64,000 bases of DNA from an uncultured Prevotella sp. (GCA_902495455.1 CABUXJ010000001.1:91456-155455); one strand, 5' to 3'. Positions 18,744-28,664 are shown, counted from the stretch's first letter. Notes: generated by a model from the sequence alone, not told the origin. Program-made: numbers and translations.

Positions 18744-19121
18744 AATATTATCCCGAAAATTAACACTTGAAAATCCTCCGAAAAAATGGCGGAGTGGCCC
18801 CGATTTCACCATTTCACTCTCGTTTTCGTTCAAAAAAATGTCGGCCGTCTTGCCGTAAGGGCCCCGTTGGTCTGCAACGAGCATGCCGTTGTCGTGCAAC
18901 GGCGGCCCCGTCATGATGCAACGGCGGCCCCGTTGCAAGGCCGTAAGGCCCTTACGGCAAGGTCGGAAACCGGCTAAAATCCTGACGTTTCAGTTATATT
19001 GCTGAATATCAACGTTTTAGCAAAATTGCTCAAAACTCGCAAATTTTCGACCGAGGGGAAATTATTTCAAAATAACGCAAAAATGACGAGCTGTTTGTTG
19101 ATATTATTCAAAAATTTAACA
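18744..19121 (+). repeat. Dispersed palindromic-core element, copy B
   Basis: 378 bp bounded by AATATTATCCCGAAAATTAACA-like motifs in direct orientation (18744 and 19101). The core 18850-18960 has the outer stem TTGCCGTAAGGGCC / GGCCCTTACGGCAA. Inside are three GCAACG/CGTTG units, and the 3' end holds a self-contained palindrome GCCGTAAGGCCCTTACGGC. Homology to copy D continues upstream to about 18530 (CTGACAGTCATGACGATAAT and on), so a larger 590-bp unit exists in B and D. It lies between sprA and the polygalacturonase gene. Confidence 0.88.
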
Positions 19122-19165
19122 AAAAGGCAGCCAAAAGCCCATCTGACACCCACCCTGTCACCCAT

Positions 19166-19364
19166 CTGACACCCACCCCAACCCTCCCGAAGGGAGGGAG
19201 CTTGATATGTCGTGTTGGATGGATATTGGACTTATTCGGCCTTTTTGGGAATGGCGGACATGTTCCTCCGGTAGGGTCATGTTCCAACGGACGGAAGAAC
19301 CCAAATTTCACACGACAAGACATATCAAGCTCCCTCCCTTCGGGAGGGTTGGGGTGGGTGTCAG
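19166..19364. repeat. Long inverted repeat, CCCTCCCGAAGGGAGGG family
   Basis: The left arm 19166-19216 (CTGACACCCACCCCAACCCT and on) and right arm 19310-19364 are inverted copies over about 50 bp, including GGAGCTTGATATGTCGTGT. Each arm also contains the small palindrome CCCTCCCGAAGGGAGGG. The loop is about 93 bp. Related copies lie at 47467-47713 (complete) and 50048 (left arm mainly). Confidence 0.9.
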
Positions 19365-19406
19365 GTTAATTTTTGTTCTTTCCCAACTTATGTAGGATAT
19401 TATTAC

Positions 19407-19414
19407 TACATTTG
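19407..19414 (+). promoter_or_regulatory. -7 promoter element for the polygalacturonase gene
   Basis: TACATTTG, exact TAnnTTTG match, 35 bp before the start codon. No convincing -33 box at the usual distance. Confidence 0.6.
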
Positions 19415-19449
19415 CAGACATTATAATCACAAACAAATCAATATCGGAT

Positions 19450-20871
19450 ATGAAGAAGATTTTCAAGTTGTTGATGGCTGTGGTCATGGCTTTGCCCGTT
19501 AATGTGGCCGTGGCGTCAGACTATGCACATTATTATCAGAATCTGCCCGTCGAACTGCGCAAGGCCACTCCCGTGAGTGTGCCCGACCGGACGGTGCGTT
19601 TAACCGATTTCGGGGCTGTCGGCGACGGCCTGACTCTGTGTACGGAGGCCTTTGAACGTGCCATCGCCGCCCTGTCGACCGAAGGCGGTGGACGGCTTGT
19701 CGTGCCGCAGGGTGTGTGGCTGACGGGCCCGATTGTGCTCAAGAGCAATATCGACCTACATGTGGAGAAGAACGCAATCATCTATTTCTCGCCCGACAAG
19801 ACGCTCTATGCGGACAAGGAGAACCCGAAGGCATCGCGCGTCATGGCGTGCATCAGTGCCACGCGCTGCAAGAACATCATGATCACCGGCGAGGGCATCA
19901 TCGACGGCAACGGCGCACAGTGGCGTCCGGTGAAGCGCTCTAAGGTGAGCGACGTCGAGTGGAAACGGTTTAAGGCGATGGGCGGCGTCGAGCGCCAGAA
20001 CGGTTCTGTCTGGTATCCGTGGGACATGAAGGCGGGCTACGCCAACGTAGCCGAGACTCCGGAGAAGCAGGAGTCACGGCGCAACGACCTGTTCCGCGTG
20101 CACCACTGCGAGAACATCATGCTCATGGGCGTGACGTTCCAGAACGCTCCGAAGTTTCATGTCCATCCGTTCAACAGCCGCAACATCATCATCGACGGCA
20201 TCACCGTGCGTTGTCCGTGGAACGCTCAGAATGGTGACGCTATCGACTTGAGCGACTGCCATCAGGCACTGATCGTCAACTGCACGGTCGACGCCGGTGA
20301 CGACGGCCTCTGCATGAAGAGTGGCGACGCCAAGAGTGGGACGGACATCAACGGTTGTGAGGACATACTCATCGAAAACAACACGGTCTATCATGCTCAC
20401 GGCGGATTTGTAATCGGCAGCGAGGACGTGATGGGCATGCGGCGCATCGTCGTGCGCAACTGTCGTTTCGCCGGCACGGACGTCGGTCTGCGCTTCAAGA
20501 GTGCCATCGGTCGCGGCGGAGTGACGAAGGACATCCACATCAGTGACATCGTCATGACGGACATCGCGGGCGACGCCATCTCTTTCCAGTGTGACTATGT
20601 CAACCGCACCGCCGGTGCAAAGGACGGCGACACGGTCAAGGAGCAGAAGCTCGAGAAGGTGCCGGAGTTCACCGACATACACATCTCCAACATCATCAGC
20701 CGCGGTTCGCGCAACGCCATCACGGCCTCCGGTATCGAAGGCCAGAACTGTGTCCACGGCATCACGGTCGACAACAGTGTCTTTGTCTACACTGACAAGG
20801 GTGAAAACATCGACACGAAGACGGCAGAGGTGAAGCTCAGTGGAGTGAAGATGGTGAAGGAAGGAAAGTAA
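19450..20871 (+). CDS. GH28 polygalacturonase-type pectinase
   Basis: 473 residues with a signal peptide (cleavage after NVAVAS). It is a right-handed beta-helix enzyme of family GH28. An N-terminal pectate-lyase-3-like strand is followed by catalytic motifs NGDAIDL (near 260), AGDDGLCMKSG (near 280, the DD pair) and RFKSAIGRGG (near 347). The usual GHG is GFVIGSED, as in many bacterial exo-type members. Expected action is hydrolysis of alpha-1,4-galacturonan or a rhamnogalacturonan-linked unit, in the periplasm or at the cell surface. It faces the GH35 gene tail to tail, with a 31-bp perfect hairpin in between. Confidence 0.92.
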   Translation: MKKIFKLLMAVVMALPVNVAVASDYAHYYQNLPVELRKATPVSVPDRTVRLTDFGAVGDGLTLCTEAFERAIAALSTEGGGRLVVPQGVWLTGPIVLKSNIDLHVEKNAIIYFSPDKTLYADKENPKASRVMACISATRCKNIMITGEGIIDGNGAQWRPVKRSKVSDVEWKRFKAMGGVERQNGSVWYPWDMKAGYANVAETPEKQESRRNDLFRVHHCENIMLMGVTFQNAPKFHVHPFNSRNIIIDGITVRCPWNAQNGDAIDLSDCHQALIVNCTVDAGDDGLCMKSGDAKSGTDINGCEDILIENNTVYHAHGGFVIGSEDVMGMRRIVVRNCRFAGTDVGLRFKSAIGRGGVTKDIHISDIVMTDIAGDAISFQCDYVNRTAGAKDGDTVKEQKLEKVPEFTDIHISNIISRGSRNAITASGIEGQNCVHGITVDNSVFVYTDKGENIDTKTAEVKLSGVKMVKEGK

Positions 20872-20961
20872 GATAGAAGGAGATAAAGGGAGATAGAGGA
20901 CGTATGTCTTGTCAAGCAAATAAGACTATTGTCCTCTATCTCCCTTTATCTCCTTCTATCT
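20871..20961. repeat. Perfect 31-bp hairpin, GGAGATA family; likely bidirectional terminator
   Basis: Arms 20871-20901 and 20931-20961 pair without mismatch over 31 bp. They consist of GGAGATA(A/G)-type tandem units. The 29-bp loop begins GTATGTCTTGT and ends TAAGACTATT, the same loop ends as in the hairpin at 30518. The left arm starts on the last base of the polygalacturonase stop codon, and the right arm ends 10 bp before the GH35 stop. Confidence 0.92.
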
Positions 20962-20970
20962 CCCTTTATA

Positions 20971-23304
20971 TCAATAAACAAACACCCTGCAATCCTTCAC
21001 GCTCTCGGGCGCACCCTGTTCGGCGCGTGGCAGATATTCGATGCCCGTCACGGCCTCCGTGGTTCCGAGGTCGATGACGAGCAGATGGGGCAGGGCGGCA
21101 CCCTTGGCCGTCTGCCAATAGGTGGACTCCTGAAGGTCGAACGCCTTGTCGCCGGTGTTGTTGCCGCGTTCGTTCTCGCTGTCGGCATACTTGACCGACC
21201 ACTGCTCGCGGCTCAGGCGCTTGCCGTCGGCGCCGGTCAGATAGATTTCGGCGATGGAGACGGTTTTGCCCGAATGGACGCTCTGACACTCTATTGCCAC
21301 GTAGCGGCCCTTGGCCTGAGCGGCGAAAGCGACACGCTGCCATCCGTTGCCGGCGGCAAAGGCCGTGGTGACTGCGGGCGTGGCAGAGTTGAGGTCGGGC
21401 CGGTCTTTCGGGTTGTTGTGCTTGACGGCCTTCTCGCGGTTCAGCTTGTCCAGTTCCGGATGGTCCTGACAGAAAGCCACGCCTCCTTCCTTCGGGCCGA
21501 CGATGTCGAGTACAATCACTTCGTTGTCGCCTTTTTTCAGCCAGCAGCCCGGAACGTAGAGCGTCTGCTGCGGGCCGATGTTCCAGAAGCGGCCGATGGC
21601 GTGACCGTTGACCCACACCTGTCCCTTGCCGAAGGCTTCGGTGTTGATGAACGTGTCGCCGGGCTTCTTCAGTGTGAATTTGCCGCGGAAATATCCGCCC
21701 TTGCTCGTTATTGTCTCGCGGCGCTTCACGTCCTTGTGTCCTTGCGCCATAGCCTTCTTTATGGCGTCATAGTCGTCGGCCGTGGCCTGTATGAGCCAGT
21801 CTTTCAGGTTCCATGTCACCTCGTTGCCGTCGATGTCGGCCTGAATGGTCACGTCGCGGGTGATGCCCTTGTAGTCTTTGATGGCGCGTCCGAAGTTGAT
21901 GCGGCCCATCGCCTCGACCAATATCACCAGTGCGTCGCCCTTCTTCACCGGCGGCAGCATGAGCGACTTCTCGTTCTTCACGCGGTCAATCTTGCCGATA
22001 TAGTCGCCGTTGATGAACACTTGGGCGAAGTCGTGGCAGTCGTTCAGCGTCAGCAGGCTCTTCACGGGAACGTCGGGTAGCGTTGTGGTATATTTCACCA
22101 TGCCCCAACCGGTGTTCATCTCCTCCATCGTGAGCACGTCGCGGCTCTCTCGCTCGGCCGTCACGAGGTCGTTGAGGCTCATCACGCGCTCCAATCGGAA
22201 CGGGAGTGTGCTTATCAACGGCATCGGCGCGGAGGGCACGGCGGGCAGTTTTCCGTCGGCATATTTCTCCATGACCTTGCGCAGTTCGTAGTATTTCGGT
22301 GTCGCCTGACCGTACTCGTTGATGGGCGCGTCGTAGTCATAGCTCGTCACATCGGGTGCAAATCCGGGCGAGTTGGCACCTGCCCAGTGACCGAACGACG
22401 TTCCGCCGTGGGTCATGTAGAGCGAGAACGATATGCCTTTTGACAGCATCTTGTCTATCCCGGCGGTCATCTTCTCGGCCGGGCGCGTCTCGTGGCGTGC
22501 TCCCCACTTGTCGAACCATCCGCTCCAGAACTCCGAGCACATCAGCGGCGACGTGGGGCGCAGTTCCTTCAAGCGCTTGAACTGGCTGTCGATGTCGGCT
22601 CCCGTGCCGAAATTCATTGTCCAGACGAGGTCGTCAAGTCCGTTCTTTGTGAAGTTGCTCGCCCAGTCACACTGGAAGAGTGTCACGTCGCTGAAGCCCG
22701 ATTCGCGTACGATGTCGCGTATGGCGCTGACGTACGGCTTGTCCTCACCGTAGGAACCGTATTCGTTTTCTACCTGCACCATGATGATCGGGCCGCCGCG
22801 CTGTATGGTCAGCGGGGCCAGCTGCTCACCGACTTTCTGCTCGAACAGACGCACGCGCTCCATGAAATAAGGGTCCTGTTCGCGCAGCCGGATGTCCTTC
22901 TTCTTCAGCAGCCACCACGGCAGACCGCCCATTTCCCATTCGGCGCAGACGTAGGGACCGGGGCGCACGATGACGTACATGCCGTTCTTCTGCGCCAGAC
23001 GGCAGAACTCGGCCACGTCGTTCTGGCCCGTGAAGTCGAAGACACCCTCCTGCTGCTCGTGGATGTTCCAGAAGACATAGAGGCAGAGCGTGTTCATGCC
23101 CAGCGCCTTGCACATCCTGATGCGGTGTTCCCAGTACGGGCGCGGGATGCGCGGATAGTGGACTTCGGCCGCCTTGATGACGAAAGGCTTGCCGTTGAGC
23201 AGGAATGTCTTGTCTCCCACGGCGAATGTACCGGCCGTGTTCTTTGCTGTGGCTGACAGCGAGACGGTCAGCATGAGCAAAAGTGAGATTAGTAGTCGTT
23301 TCAT
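20971..23304 (-). CDS. GH35 beta-galactosidase with C-terminal discoidin-like domain
   Basis: 777 residues. The signal peptide MKRLLISLLLMLTVSLSATA precedes a GH35 (beta/alpha)8 domain at about 30-360. The acid/base Glu lies in VENEYGSYGEDKPYV (near 178) and the nucleophile Glu in CSEFWSGWFDKWG (near 256). Galactose-binding-like jelly rolls follow (about 400-630, with GQVWVNGHAIGRFW), then an F5/8-type C domain (about 640-777). It probably releases terminal beta-galactose from galactan or arabinogalactan side chains of pectin. It is the last gene of a leftward operon GH127, DUF2264, heparinase-like, GH35. Confidence 0.94.
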   Translation of the reverse strand: MKRLLISLLLMLTVSLSATAKNTAGTFAVGDKTFLLNGKPFVIKAAEVHYPRIPRPYWEHRIRMCKALGMNTLCLYVFWNIHEQQEGVFDFTGQNDVAEFCRLAQKNGMYVIVRPGPYVCAEWEMGGLPWWLLKKKDIRLREQDPYFMERVRLFEQKVGEQLAPLTIQRGGPIIMVQVENEYGSYGEDKPYVSAIRDIVRESGFSDVTLFQCDWASNFTKNGLDDLVWTMNFGTGADIDSQFKRLKELRPTSPLMCSEFWSGWFDKWGARHETRPAEKMTAGIDKMLSKGISFSLYMTHGGTSFGHWAGANSPGFAPDVTSYDYDAPINEYGQATPKYYELRKVMEKYADGKLPAVPSAPMPLISTLPFRLERVMSLNDLVTAERESRDVLTMEEMNTGWGMVKYTTTLPDVPVKSLLTLNDCHDFAQVFINGDYIGKIDRVKNEKSLMLPPVKKGDALVILVEAMGRINFGRAIKDYKGITRDVTIQADIDGNEVTWNLKDWLIQATADDYDAIKKAMAQGHKDVKRRETITSKGGYFRGKFTLKKPGDTFINTEAFGKGQVWVNGHAIGRFWNIGPQQTLYVPGCWLKKGDNEVIVLDIVGPKEGGVAFCQDHPELDKLNREKAVKHNNPKDRPDLNSATPAVTTAFAAGNGWQRVAFAAQAKGRYVAIECQSVHSGKTVSIAEIYLTGADGKRLSREQWSVKYADSENERGNNTGDKAFDLQESTYWQTAKGAALPHLLVIDLGTTEAVTGIEYLPRAEQGAPESVKDCRVFVY

Positions 23305-23366
23305 ATCTGTATCGTTATTTGTTTATTTGATTGTCTTACGGAAGTCGTCAGGCTCTATCATAGCCA

Positions 23367-25223
23367 CTATTTGATTGTATATGTGATTTTGCCGGAGGTC
23401 GGTTGGCCTGTCGTGGTGAGCACGATGCGATACATTTGCGGTCCCCACATGTTGCGAATGACACTGTCCGTCTTGTCGCTGATGTCCTCGACGGATGCCG
23501 ACAAGCGGTCCGCATCAAATGTGATGGAGTGATTCCCGATTGTGATTAGGCTGCCGTTTGTTTCCGGGCGGATGGTGGTGAGCAGCATCAGACGTGTCGG
23601 TTCGCGCCATTCCCTCAGCCGGTATTCCTCCGTAACCACCACGCCGCCGGCTTTTATGCTCACCGTGCGCTTCCACGAATCTACGGCTGCCTCCTCCGGA
23701 TAAGCCCCGGCGATGTCCAATGCCAATGTCCCGGCCTTGCGGCTGACGACCTTTGCGGCATATTGGCGGCCGTCCTTCTGCATCACGCCGTTGATGAGCG
23801 GCAGATTGTGATAGGCCGACTGCATCGTCCAAATCGAGTAACGGTCTTTTCCGAACGTCGCCGACGTATATTCTCCGACACCCGCGTCGATGATGAGAGG
23901 ACTGTTGTCGGCATATACGATGAAGTTGCCGACGTCGTTGTGGTTGTGGTTTTCGCCGTTGGTTCCGCCCTTCATGGCCACGAAAAGACTGCCGCGGCGC
24001 GCCGTCATGACCTGAAGATCGGGCAGCCACGTGTCCTTTGTCTGCGGTTCGCGCGGCGTCATGGCCATTGCCGACTTGATGTCACGGAGCATGAACAGTT
24101 CGCGGCCGAGCGCGGGGAAGTTTCCGCTGTTCTCGTAGAATGGTGCCGGGGCGGTGAAGAGATTGCTTTCGCGGGCTATGTGGGCGGCGAATCCGAGCAT
24201 GACGGGGTCCTGCGTGTCCAGCGCGATGGGCAGAATGATGTCCGGTTGCGCCTGCATGCGGTTGTCGTGGGCGTCGGCGAAATTGACACAATAGCCTCCA
24301 CCGATATACATTTTATATATATAAGCAAGCATTTCGCGGACCTTCGGTGTCATCATGTCGGCCTTGCCGTCCGTCGCTAAGCGCAGCAGACGGATGCACT
24401 CGTAGAGCGAAGCCGCCGCGCGATCCCAGTAGCCGGTGCCTTCGTCGCATCCACCGTCGGCGGGATAGGCGTCGACGAACGCCCCCATCGCCTTGACAAT
24501 CTGCCCTAAAGCCTCCGTCCTGCGGGCGCTGTCACGCTCGCAGATGAGCACGCAGGTGAGCCAATTGGAACATATCCACGGGTTCCAGTTCATGCCCGCC
24601 TTCTTCCACCAGTAGTTTTTGGCGACGGCGGGACGGAGCATCCGGCGCGTGATTTCGTCGTCGACGTGGCGGCAGAAGCCCGGCGCGAACGCTTCGAGCC
24701 GCGCCTCAAGCATATATCTCGTCCACGCGATGAGCCCCGCCGTCTCTGCGTTGAAGAGGTCGACGGTCTGGTCGGAGGCGACGGGAAAACGCTTGCTGTA
24801 GTGGGCCGGTATGCCCCACCATGTCTCTTCGCAGAGGCTGCCCAGTCCGTTGACGATGTCGGCGGCAAACCGTCCCTTGCCTTCGACAATCTCCGCCATG
24901 ACGATGGCGGCCAGCTGGCGGCGCTTCGCGAAGCAAGCGGTTTCGTAGCGGGCGCGGTTTCCGTTGGTCTTGAACTCGGTGAACGAGGTCAGTGGCAGCG
25001 TCGTCCACGGCCGTCCGAGAAATTGTTCGCCGTAGCCGATGTAGCTCTTGCGCATCGCCTCAGGCACGGAGTCACGCCAGAACGCGTCGTCTGCTTTCGG
25101 CAGAGGGGCGAAACGGCCCGGCTCTACCACCGTCTTTTGCAAATCAGACGCCGTCTGCGCCATCCCCGCCGTATGGCAGAGGATGAGGCAGACGGCGCCG
25201 ATGATGATGTCCTTGATGTTCAT
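23367..25223 (-). CDS. Heparinase II/III-like polysaccharide lyase family protein
   Basis: 618 residues from MNIKDIIIGAVCLILCHTAG, which gives a signal peptide ending GMAQ. An ATG 17 codons further upstream (25274) lacks that property and is rejected. An N-terminal alpha/alpha toroid (about 40-370) is followed by a beta-sandwich domain whose motif NGENHNHNDVGNFIVYADN (near 424) is the hallmark of the Hepar_II_III fold. Such enzymes cleave uronic-acid-containing polysaccharides by beta-elimination; neighbours suggest a pectic rather than animal substrate, but this is inference. Spacing to the upstream DUF2264 gene is 44 bp, consistent with one transcript. Confidence 0.88.
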   Translation of the reverse strand: MNIKDIIIGAVCLILCHTAGMAQTASDLQKTVVEPGRFAPLPKADDAFWRDSVPEAMRKSYIGYGEQFLGRPWTTLPLTSFTEFKTNGNRARYETACFAKRRQLAAIVMAEIVEGKGRFAADIVNGLGSLCEETWWGIPAHYSKRFPVASDQTVDLFNAETAGLIAWTRYMLEARLEAFAPGFCRHVDDEITRRMLRPAVAKNYWWKKAGMNWNPWICSNWLTCVLICERDSARRTEALGQIVKAMGAFVDAYPADGGCDEGTGYWDRAAASLYECIRLLRLATDGKADMMTPKVREMLAYIYKMYIGGGYCVNFADAHDNRMQAQPDIILPIALDTQDPVMLGFAAHIARESNLFTAPAPFYENSGNFPALGRELFMLRDIKSAMAMTPREPQTKDTWLPDLQVMTARRGSLFVAMKGGTNGENHNHNDVGNFIVYADNSPLIIDAGVGEYTSATFGKDRYSIWTMQSAYHNLPLINGVMQKDGRQYAAKVVSRKAGTLALDIAGAYPEEAAVDSWKRTVSIKAGGVVVTEEYRLREWREPTRLMLLTTIRPETNGSLITIGNHSITFDADRLSASVEDISDKTDSVIRNMWGPQMYRIVLTTTGQPTSGKITYTIK

Positions 25224-25267
25224 ATATAGTTCAGAAGATGTTCTTTGATAGTCTGATAAACCGTCTG

Positions 25268-26524
25268 TCACCACTTGTCCTTCGTCTGAATGTCGTCACC
25301 CCAGCGGTGGTCTTTCGGGAACGGCTGTCCACCCCACGCCTTGACCTGCGTCCACGGCTGCGGCGCGTCGGTCCAGAAAGGATGGTCGGCGGGCAGTCCG
25401 AGAGGCATGAAGGCCAGCGAGGTCATGTAGAGCGAGCCGTTGTTGGTGTACCAGTCGGCAGTGTGGGGCTGGCTTCCGCAGAACCCGATGGTCAGATAGC
25501 CGCCCTCGTTGAAGTTGTTCTGCGTGTCGAACATGCGGTGGAAAACCTTTGTCAGAGCCGCGCGCACCTGTCCGTTGGTCAGGTCCTGCGGCAGTTTCTC
25601 GTACCAAGCCATCAGCGCCAGCGGCTGCATGGCGGCCATGCGGTAGGGCGTGCTACGGCCGATGACGGGGAATGTGCCTTCGGGCGAGATGAAGCGTTCG
25701 AGGATGATGGCATACTTCTGCGCACGTTTCAGCGCGCGGTCATAATATTTCCGGTAGTCTAAACGCGTGTTGGCCTTGGCGTCGACCATCGCCCGGAGCG
25801 TCTCGAGATACATCGCGTGGAAGACATAGCTGGAGTAGTAGTCGAACGCGAAGACCGGGCCGTCGGCATACCAGCCGTCTCCGACATACCATTCCTCCAC
25901 CTTGCGGCATGCCGTGTTGACGCGGAATTGGTCATAAGCGGCGCCCGCCTTGGCCATGAAACTCTCGATGATGGATGAGAAGAGGAACCAGTTGGTGTAC
26001 GGCGGGTCAATCTTCCGCAGACGGGTGAATTCCTTTATATATCTTTCCTTGGTCTCCTTGTCGAGCGGAGTCCACAGTTGGTCGTAGGCGCGGAGGAAAC
26101 TCTCGGCGATATAAGCCGCGTCGACGAGGTTCTGACCGGAGCGTCCCCAGCAGAGATAGTCGGGCGACGACGGGTCGACGGCGTTTTTGTATGCCGCCAA
26201 CGCCCATTCGCGCAGCTGGCGACGCTGCTTCCCCTCAGCCGTCTCGTCGTCCGGAAGGGCTATCCACGGGGCTATGCCGGCCATGAGACGGCCGAACGTC
26301 TCCATGTAGACCACGCTGCGGTCGCGCTTGTCGAAGGACGGGCTGAACTCCGTCTGCATGTTCTTCTGCAGCTCGCCGCGGGCCATGTTCTCTAATACGG
26401 GCTGCGCCATCCTGTAAGCCAGAGCGCACCAATATTCGCGGTCGCTCTGCTGCTGCGCTTTCTTTTTCGCTCCGATGCCGGTTGTGACGGCCAGCATGGC
26501 GATGATGATAAATATCTTTTTCAT
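25268..26524 (-). CDS. DUF2264 domain-containing secreted protein
   Basis: 418 residues from MKKIFIIIAMLAVTTGIGAK (signal peptide). ATGs at 26530 and 26533 would add only two or three residues. Nearly the whole protein is the DUF2264 alpha/alpha-barrel, with ETFGRLMAGIAPWI, CWGRSGQNLVDAAYIAES, NWFLFSSIIESF and WYVGDGWYADGP. Proteins of this group occur beside rhamnogalacturonan and pectin enzymes in Bacteroidetes; a glycoside hydrolase or lyase role is suspected from the fold but unproven. It sits between GH127 and the heparinase-like gene (38 and 44 bp gaps). Confidence 0.86.
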   Translation of the reverse strand: MKKIFIIIAMLAVTTGIGAKKKAQQQSDREYWCALAYRMAQPVLENMARGELQKNMQTEFSPSFDKRDRSVVYMETFGRLMAGIAPWIALPDDETAEGKQRRQLREWALAAYKNAVDPSSPDYLCWGRSGQNLVDAAYIAESFLRAYDQLWTPLDKETKERYIKEFTRLRKIDPPYTNWFLFSSIIESFMAKAGAAYDQFRVNTACRKVEEWYVGDGWYADGPVFAFDYYSSYVFHAMYLETLRAMVDAKANTRLDYRKYYDRALKRAQKYAIILERFISPEGTFPVIGRSTPYRMAAMQPLALMAWYEKLPQDLTNGQVRAALTKVFHRMFDTQNNFNEGGYLTIGFCGSQPHTADWYTNNGSLYMTSLAFMPLGLPADHPFWTDAPQPWTQVKAWGGQPFPKDHRWGDDIQTKDKW

Positions 26525-26562
26525 GTTCATCATATTGTTATTGTCATGTGTGGAATACCTTC

Positions 26563-28596
26563 TTATTCTCCCAGACCGTCGAAATCGCGGGCCATCCAAA
26601 CGTCCATGCGCCCTGCGCCGCGGTGATTCCATGCGTAATAGGGGATGAGCGTGAGGCGCATGTCCTTGGTCCGTAGCGTGCCGTCGGCGTCGATTGAAGC
26701 CTCCTGGGCGTTGTCCACCGTGATGGCTGTCACGCTGAATGGCCGGCCGTCGCCCTCCGTGTTCATTATTGCGTAGCCTTCAGTGACAGAAAACTTCGGC
26801 TGGCGGCTGAGCAGGACGTGGTGGCTGTTGAAGCCGTCGTTGTCCGCCTGTTCGGCGCAGTAGACCAGCGGACCGCGCTCGACGGCCATCTTGCCGCGGT
26901 CGTCGGCCACCTTCTTGTTGGCCTTGACGACGCGCGGGAGCATGTCGAAGTGGATGCGGACGACGTCGCCGCGCTTCCACCGGCGGCTGATGGACATGTA
27001 GCCGTCGGCCGTCAGTGCGTCGCGGACCTCCGTGCCGTTGACGGTGACGCTGTATCCGGGCGCCGCTCCGTCGTCATAGCTGTACAGGTCGCCGGGCACG
27101 ACCTGACCGCGCACCCATCCGGGGATGCGCACCTTCATCGTGAACTCCTTGCCGCGGTTGCGGTCGATGCGTATTGTGATGTCGCCGTTCCACGGATAAG
27201 CCGTCTCCTGCGTGAGCGTCACGTCGCGTCCGCCGACTGCCATCGTAGCCGTGCTTGCGGCGAAGAGATTGACATAAAGGCTGTTGTCGCGTACGGCATA
27301 GACGTAGCCGGGCAGCGAGGGGATGAAGCGGCTCAGATTGCTCGGGCAGCAGGCGCAGCCGAACCACGGCTGTCGCGTGGTGTTATTGTCGGCGTTGAAG
27401 GCATAACGGCCGTCGGAAGCCAGCGGGTTGGGGTAGAAGAAGCGGCCGCCGTCGACGGACATGCCGCTGATGACACCGTTATATAATGTGCGTTCGAGGC
27501 AGTCGATGTATCGGCTCTCGCCTTTCAGGAGAAACATGCGCTGGAAGAGATAGACCATCGAGATGGCCGCGCAGGTCTCGTTGTAGGCCGTCAGGTTCGG
27601 CAGTTCATAGTTGGCGCCGAACGACTCGCCGGCGTGGCGCGCGCCGACACCGCCCGTGAGATAATACTTCTTGCCGATGATATTCTCGCAGATGGCGTCT
27701 ATCGCCTTGATATATGAGCTGTCGCCCGTGAGTGCGGCCACGTCGGCCATGCCCGCATACATGTATCCTGCGCGCACGGCGTGGCCCACGGCCTCGTCCT
27801 GCTCCGTCACCGGCTTGTGGCTCTGGCTGTATGCGTTCTTGCGTTTCGTCTTGCCGCGCATGTCAAGGAAATATTTCGCCTCGTCCAGATAGCGCTTGTC
27901 GCCCGTGAGGACATACATCCGGGCCAGCGCCATCTCGGCTATCTGATGGCCGGGGACGACGTGAGCCTGTCCTTCGGCCGGGCCGACCTCGCGGATGACG
28001 CAGTCGGCATAGCGCTTGACGATGTCGAGAAACTTCGTGCTGCCCGTGGCCTGATAGTGGGCGCAGGCCGCGTCGGCCATGTGGCCGAGGTTGTAGAGTT
28101 CGTGGCTGAGGTTCTCCTCTTCGACCCATCTGCGGTTGCCGGCCCATCGGTGGGGCTTGGCGGGATTGATGGTGCGGGCGGTGTAGAGGTAGCCGTCCTT
28201 CTCCTGTGCGGCGCCGACGATGTCGAGCACGCTGTCGATATAGGCCTCCAACCGCTTGTCGGGATAGGTCTGGAGCAGATAGCTCGCGCCCTCTATGGTC
28301 TTGTAGACGTCTGTGTCGTCGAACGAGAAGCCCATGAACGTGCCGACGTCGTAGGTGTCACTCGGGTGGGCGGCCTTGACGAAGTTGGCATATCGTCCCT
28401 CGCTCTCGCATTTGCTGAAAGCCAGCGGAACGGTTGTCTCGCGTGCGGCCTTGATGCGGTCGCCCCAGAATGTTGCGGGTGCAATCTTGACGGACGTAAA
28501 TGCCACGGGCTTGTAGGGGTAGCCGAAGTCATGGCTTTGGGCGTTGGCATGGCCGAAAGCCAGTACTGCGGCAAAAAGGATGATGGTTCGTTTCAT
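26563..28596 (-). CDS. GH127 beta-L-arabinofuranosidase
   Basis: 677 residues with a signal peptide (GHANAQ). GH127 (old name DUF1680) alpha/alpha-barrel. The catalytic cysteine cluster is visible as FGCACCPSNLSRFIPSLPGY near residue 414 (Cys nucleophile and Zn-ligand cysteines), and the acid Glu region as SFGANYELPN. Known members release L-arabinofuranose from beta-linked arabinan or hydroxyproline-linked arabinosides. As first gene of the leftward operon it is preceded by a Bacteroidetes promoter at 28657-28664. Together with GH28, GH35 and a PL1 lyase 15 kb away it indicates growth on pectin side chains. Confidence 0.93.
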   Translation of the reverse strand: MKRTIILFAAVLAFGHANAQSHDFGYPYKPVAFTSVKIAPATFWGDRIKAARETTVPLAFSKCESEGRYANFVKAAHPSDTYDVGTFMGFSFDDTDVYKTIEGASYLLQTYPDKRLEAYIDSVLDIVGAAQEKDGYLYTARTINPAKPHRWAGNRRWVEEENLSHELYNLGHMADAACAHYQATGSTKFLDIVKRYADCVIREVGPAEGQAHVVPGHQIAEMALARMYVLTGDKRYLDEAKYFLDMRGKTKRKNAYSQSHKPVTEQDEAVGHAVRAGYMYAGMADVAALTGDSSYIKAIDAICENIIGKKYYLTGGVGARHAGESFGANYELPNLTAYNETCAAISMVYLFQRMFLLKGESRYIDCLERTLYNGVISGMSVDGGRFFYPNPLASDGRYAFNADNNTTRQPWFGCACCPSNLSRFIPSLPGYVYAVRDNSLYVNLFAASTATMAVGGRDVTLTQETAYPWNGDITIRIDRNRGKEFTMKVRIPGWVRGQVVPGDLYSYDDGAAPGYSVTVNGTEVRDALTADGYMSISRRWKRGDVVRIHFDMLPRVVKANKKVADDRGKMAVERGPLVYCAEQADNDGFNSHHVLLSRQPKFSVTEGYAIMNTEGDGRPFSVTAITVDNAQEASIDADGTLRTKDMRLTLIPYYAWNHRGAGRMDVWMARDFDGLGE

Positions 28597-28656
28597 TATG
28601 TTCGGTTGTTTTTAGTGATTGTTTTTTTGAAAAACACGGTTGTAGGTTTAACCCTA

Positions 28657-28664
28657 CAAAGATA
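28657..28664 (-). promoter_or_regulatory. -7 promoter element of the GH127-GH35 operon
   Basis: TATCTTTG on the minus strand, 60 bp before the GH127 start; exact TAnnTTTG match. Confidence 0.6.
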
